Below, piece by piece: positions 61,261 through 64,000 of a stretch of DNA of 64,000 nucleotides. The translations under genes and the position numbers were made by a program. How positions within the stretch are numbered: the stretch's first letter is position 1; each line of letters starts with the position of its first letter. The DNA comes from Siphonodentalium dalli (lineage: Eukaryota; Mollusca; Scaphopoda; Gadilida; Siphonodentaliidae), in the NCBI GenBank assembly GCA_032622095.1, contig CP136061.1, positions 868,001 to 932,000 on the forward strand, given 5' to 3'. Below the pieces are notes generated by a model. That model saw only the letters and a list, made by a program, of their open reading frames with translations. It was not told where the DNA came from and searched no databases.

Positions 61261-61560
61261 CCCCTATTTGACGCAGTGACCCCATTTGAACAAATCTGAA
61301 CACCAGTCAACCAAGGACCCTCCATACCAAATATTAGCTAAATCGATCCAATGGTTATTGACAAGTCGTTCTAAGAATTACCATGGATGAATAGAGTTAT
61401 GGCCCTGGTTTCGTAACTAATTGACCGGGTGACCTCATTTTAACAAATCTGAATGTGATTCACCAAGGGAACATCCACACCAAATATGAACGCATTCTGT
61501 TTTCCGGTTCTGGAGGAGAAGATGATTATTGACGGACGGACGGACGGACGGACAAGCAAC
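61261..61560 (+). repeat. Dispersed 'CCAAGGACCCTCCATACC' repeat, two diverged blocks ending in a GGAC run
   Basis: Block one (61261-61410) ends GAGTTATGGCCCTGG. Block two (61411-61535) has CACCAAGGGAACATCCACAC in the equivalent place. It ends in GACGGACGGACGGACGGAC at 61539-61557, complementary in type to the GTCCGTCC run of the array's dispersed repeat. I recall this pattern from bivalve intergenic DNA. Confidence 0.55.
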
Positions 61561-61686
61561 ACGAGATTCTGTCCCGAGGAAAAAATAATTTTCTCCAATT
61601 ATTTTCTATGAATCGGGACAAAAAATATGACTATTTTTAGAATATTACAATTCAATTTTATTAGAAATATATATTTTGAAAAGCTT

Positions 61687-62140
61687 TTAAAGGTAATAAA
61701 TCCGATCAGACGCTCCTAAATTACTATTTCTTTGGCTTCGGGGGTAAAACATATTTGATTCGAGTCGAGGAACCCACCCATCAAAGCTCAGAGTGATCAG
61801 ATATCGATTTTAGTTTGTTATTGCTCGAGATGTGTAATAAGAAATACGTGGTCAAACGGAGGGTCTCGAACAAAATTGCGGATGAAGATGGACAACTCTA
61901 AAATCAAGTGGTAATACGCTAAAATTTCGTGATACTTTAGTGATAATACGGCCATATTTTGTTGAAGAAAATGTTGATAAATAACAAGTTTTGGGAAATT
62001 TGATACCATAGTTGACATTGGTCAGCATTATTTTGTTGCAATATATCGATTTTGATAACTAAAGCGTATTTTGAAGAAATGTTGTTGTTGTTGTATCTTG
62101 ATGGTATGGGGACCGTCTGATCGGATTGGGTACCTTTAAG
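61687..62140. mobile_element. 454-bp MITE-like element with about 28-bp terminal inverted repeats
   Basis: The left end TTAAAGGTAATAAATCCGAT continues CAGACGCTCC. The right end, reverse-complemented, is TTAAAGGTACCCAATCCGAT continuing CAGACGGTCC. The interior is AT-rich and non-coding. The target-site duplication is ambiguous because TTAA is part of both ends. Confidence 0.55.
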
Positions 62141-62250
62141 TGAAATAATATTTAAATAGCATATTATGTGCAACAGTAGATGGTTCTCTTCTGTCTTTTT
62201 TATAATAGTAGTTGAAACATGCCTAGAAAATAGATTGAATACATATGCCG

Positions 62251-62566
62251 TTGTTGTTGTTTTGTTGTTGTATTTGTTGTTGTTTCTGTTTCTGTTGTTG
62301 TTTTGTTTTTGTTGTTGTTGTTGCTGTTGTTGCTGTTGTCCTTCTTGTTGTTTTGTCTTTGTTGTTGCTTTTTGTTGTTGTTGGCGTTATTGTTGTTTCT
62401 GCTGTTGTTGTTGTTATTGTTTTGTTGTTGTTGTTGTTGTTGTTGTTGTCGTTGTTTTTGTCCTTGTTGTTGCTGCTCTTGTTGTTGTTGCTGGTGCTGT
62501 TGTTTTGTCGTTGGCATTGTTGTTTTGTCGTTGTTGTTTTGTCGTTGTTGTTTTGTCGTTGTTGTT

Positions 62567-62601
<35 letters not shown>

Positions 62602-62602
62602 G
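62251..62602 (+). repeat. TTG trinucleotide microsatellite, about 350 bp
   Basis: Imperfect TTG/TTTTG/CTG repeats. It creates Cys/Val/Leu frames forward and Gln/Asn/Thr frames on the minus strand, none of which is likely to be coding. Confidence 0.95.
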
Positions 62603-62709
62603 GAATGCTACCGGGAAGAGATAACGCATCTTTAAAATATGCTGAAATTGGAGAACAGTAACAACGCATGGATTATATTTTCAATATATGACAGTTCATA
62701 TTGTTCTTA

Positions 62710-62776
62710 TGAAACACTCCGGTTGGGTGATAAAATAGAAATGGAGAATAATCTTGCTTAAGATAGTTATTTTTAC
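62710..62776 (+). repeat. Short repeat shared with the array unit
   Basis: TGAAACACTCCGG...GGAGAATAA.CTTG...AGTTATTTTTACG matches array positions 218-283 over about 66 bp with several mismatches. In the array it leads into the GTCCG-rich repeat; here it does not, so it is an independent dispersed piece. Confidence 0.55.
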
Positions 62777-63282
62777 GAAAATTAATCAAAATTTACAGCA
62801 CACATCGTAATTCTTATATATTAATTAAATGCAATGAATCTTGATGGCGAAATCATTTGCGTTAGTTTATCGCCGATTGTTGCATCCCGAATCGAGATGT
62901 AAATATTTACAATAAAGCGTAGTTCATGCAGATGATGATTTCTGTGGAGTGGTATGGTCGATTTCTTTGAGTTTTTCGGCGATGTTAGTAAAATGCTACA
63001 TTCCCACATTTGGCATAGTGCCTGTGTACAAACTTTTCAGCTCTACGCACCCAAATAAGTCCATAATATGTTTTTAATACCGAACTAACTTCCATTATTG
63101 CAAACTTGTGGTGATCAACATAAGATAATATATAGGTGACTAAATAGTTCCGATGATACGTACAACTAGATGTATCGGTCCGCAAAGTACCATCCTTGTG
63201 GCAGTGATCTATAGCAGTGGTAACGGAGAGGGCGCTGCATGGAGTTTGGTATATACATTGTATAATATATAATATAGGGTCT
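62777..63282. other. AT-rich flank, nothing recognised
   Basis: No frame or repeat of note. Confidence 0.55.
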
Positions 63283-63530
63283 GTACACTAAATCCGGCCA
63301 TTTACGGGACCATATTATATTGTACTCAACAGAATATATGCAACAAATGAATGAATTTGAACCATGGTTTAGTCCAAAATGTGCTCTATGAACTAATTAT
63401 AATGTAATTATAATTGAAATTAGTCGTAAACTATTTTGCACTAATCCATGGCTCAAATTCATTAATGTGTTGTATATATTCTGTTAAGTATAAAGGGAGA
63501 TGGTCCTTAAAATGGCCGGATTTAGTGTAC
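63283..63530. mobile_element. 248-bp foldback MITE with GTACACTAAATCC ends
   Basis: GTACACTAAATCCGGCCATT is exactly inverted at the right end (AATGGCCGGATTTAGTGTAC). The arms continue inward with AATTTGAACCATGG / CCATGGCTCAAATT. TA flanks followed by CACTAAAT would fit a TA-targeting element. Array positions about 10099-10180 carry a relic of one arm. Confidence 0.65.
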
Positions 63531-64000
63531 ATCACCCCGTCCACCAATGCATTATGTTAAACACGTGCGTGTTTATCGACGGTATTGTCTATTTACAGTG
63601 TTGTTACGATAACACGAACATATTCAATATAATGTACCAGTCTATTCCATGAACGTATCACTATACCTACATACAATATTATATTTCAAAAACACTTTAA
63701 AACTTTTAAACTGGCATGGCTCATTCGAGCTTCCAAATTTTGTCACGTAATTTGGAATTATTTATAAGACAGGTTAATAGATACACGAAATATTGATATG
63801 CCGGCTTCATATGCTCTGAAAAAATACCTTCCATCGTCACAGCCATTTTCCTGCTGTTTTAAATTTTTCGCACAGAAGTTAAACAAACGCTCTTTATTTC
63901 TACCATATCAGGAATAGATTAATACGGAACACTATTTACTGTTCCACGCAGTGCACATGGTTGATGATTATTTAGGACCCAAACACATTGTTTATATTTG
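63531..64000. other. AT-rich flank, nothing recognised
   Basis: No frame, tandem repeat or clear inverted repeat was seen up to the window end. Confidence 0.55.

Noticed and set aside
62200-62669. Poly-Gln/Asn/Thr and poly-Cys/Val/Leu frames
   Set aside because: They are all readings of the TTG microsatellite in different frames and strands.

Overview
The window looks like animal nuclear DNA, most likely from a mollusc and probably a bivalve. It is AT-rich and has no compact coding organisation. It carries a tRNA-type SINE, many short inverted-repeat (MITE-like) elements, CT and TTG microsatellites, and a dispersed repeat with GTCCGTCC runs and alternating 'gataacttt ... agttatgcccc' blocks that I associate from memory with bivalve genomes. 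The species is not identifiable from the sequence alone. I find no convincing protein-coding gene, rRNA or functional tRNA. The long open frames are translations of tandem repeats or run through transposon debris.

Positions 1-56477 are a tandem array of one 11.17-kb unit: five full copies (1-11175, 11176-22350, 22351-33524, 33525-44698, 44699-55873) and 604 bp of a sixth, which is cut by a 100-N assembly gap (56478-56577). Copies differ by only a handful of substitutions and by one base in a C homopolymer, so they are far more alike than dispersed repeats normally are. The unit start used here is simply the window start; the true repeat phase is unknown. Unit positions convert to window positions by adding 11175 (unit 2), 22350 or 22349 (unit 3, before or after the C run at unit position about 4139-4149), 33524 or 33523 (unit 4), 44698 (unit 5) and 55873 (unit 6).

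Each unit is a mosaic of non-autonomous elements. In order it holds a GTCCG-rich dispersed repeat, a 112-bp hairpin, a 400-bp piggyBac-like palindromic element carrying two 67-bp hairpins, a tRNA-derived SINE (minus strand), a foldback-type element whose inverted arms are a minisatellite, three short tandem repeats, a 217-bp near-perfect foldback with TA ends, several copies of an element with TGTCTGACA-type ends, and a 718-bp inverted-repeat element that has itself been invaded by a 248-bp TTAA-flanked piggyBac-like MITE.

Positions 56578-64000 are not part of the unit but contain diverged members of the same families (the 67-bp hairpin at 58242-58308 and the TGTCTGACA element at 59842-60226). 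They also hold a CT microsatellite, a TTG microsatellite and several further inverted-repeat elements. The array therefore appears to be a piece of ordinary repeat-rich intergenic DNA that was amplified as a block. The features most worth following are the macrosatellite itself, the foldback element with minisatellite arms, and the 67-bp hairpin module shared by elements with different ends.
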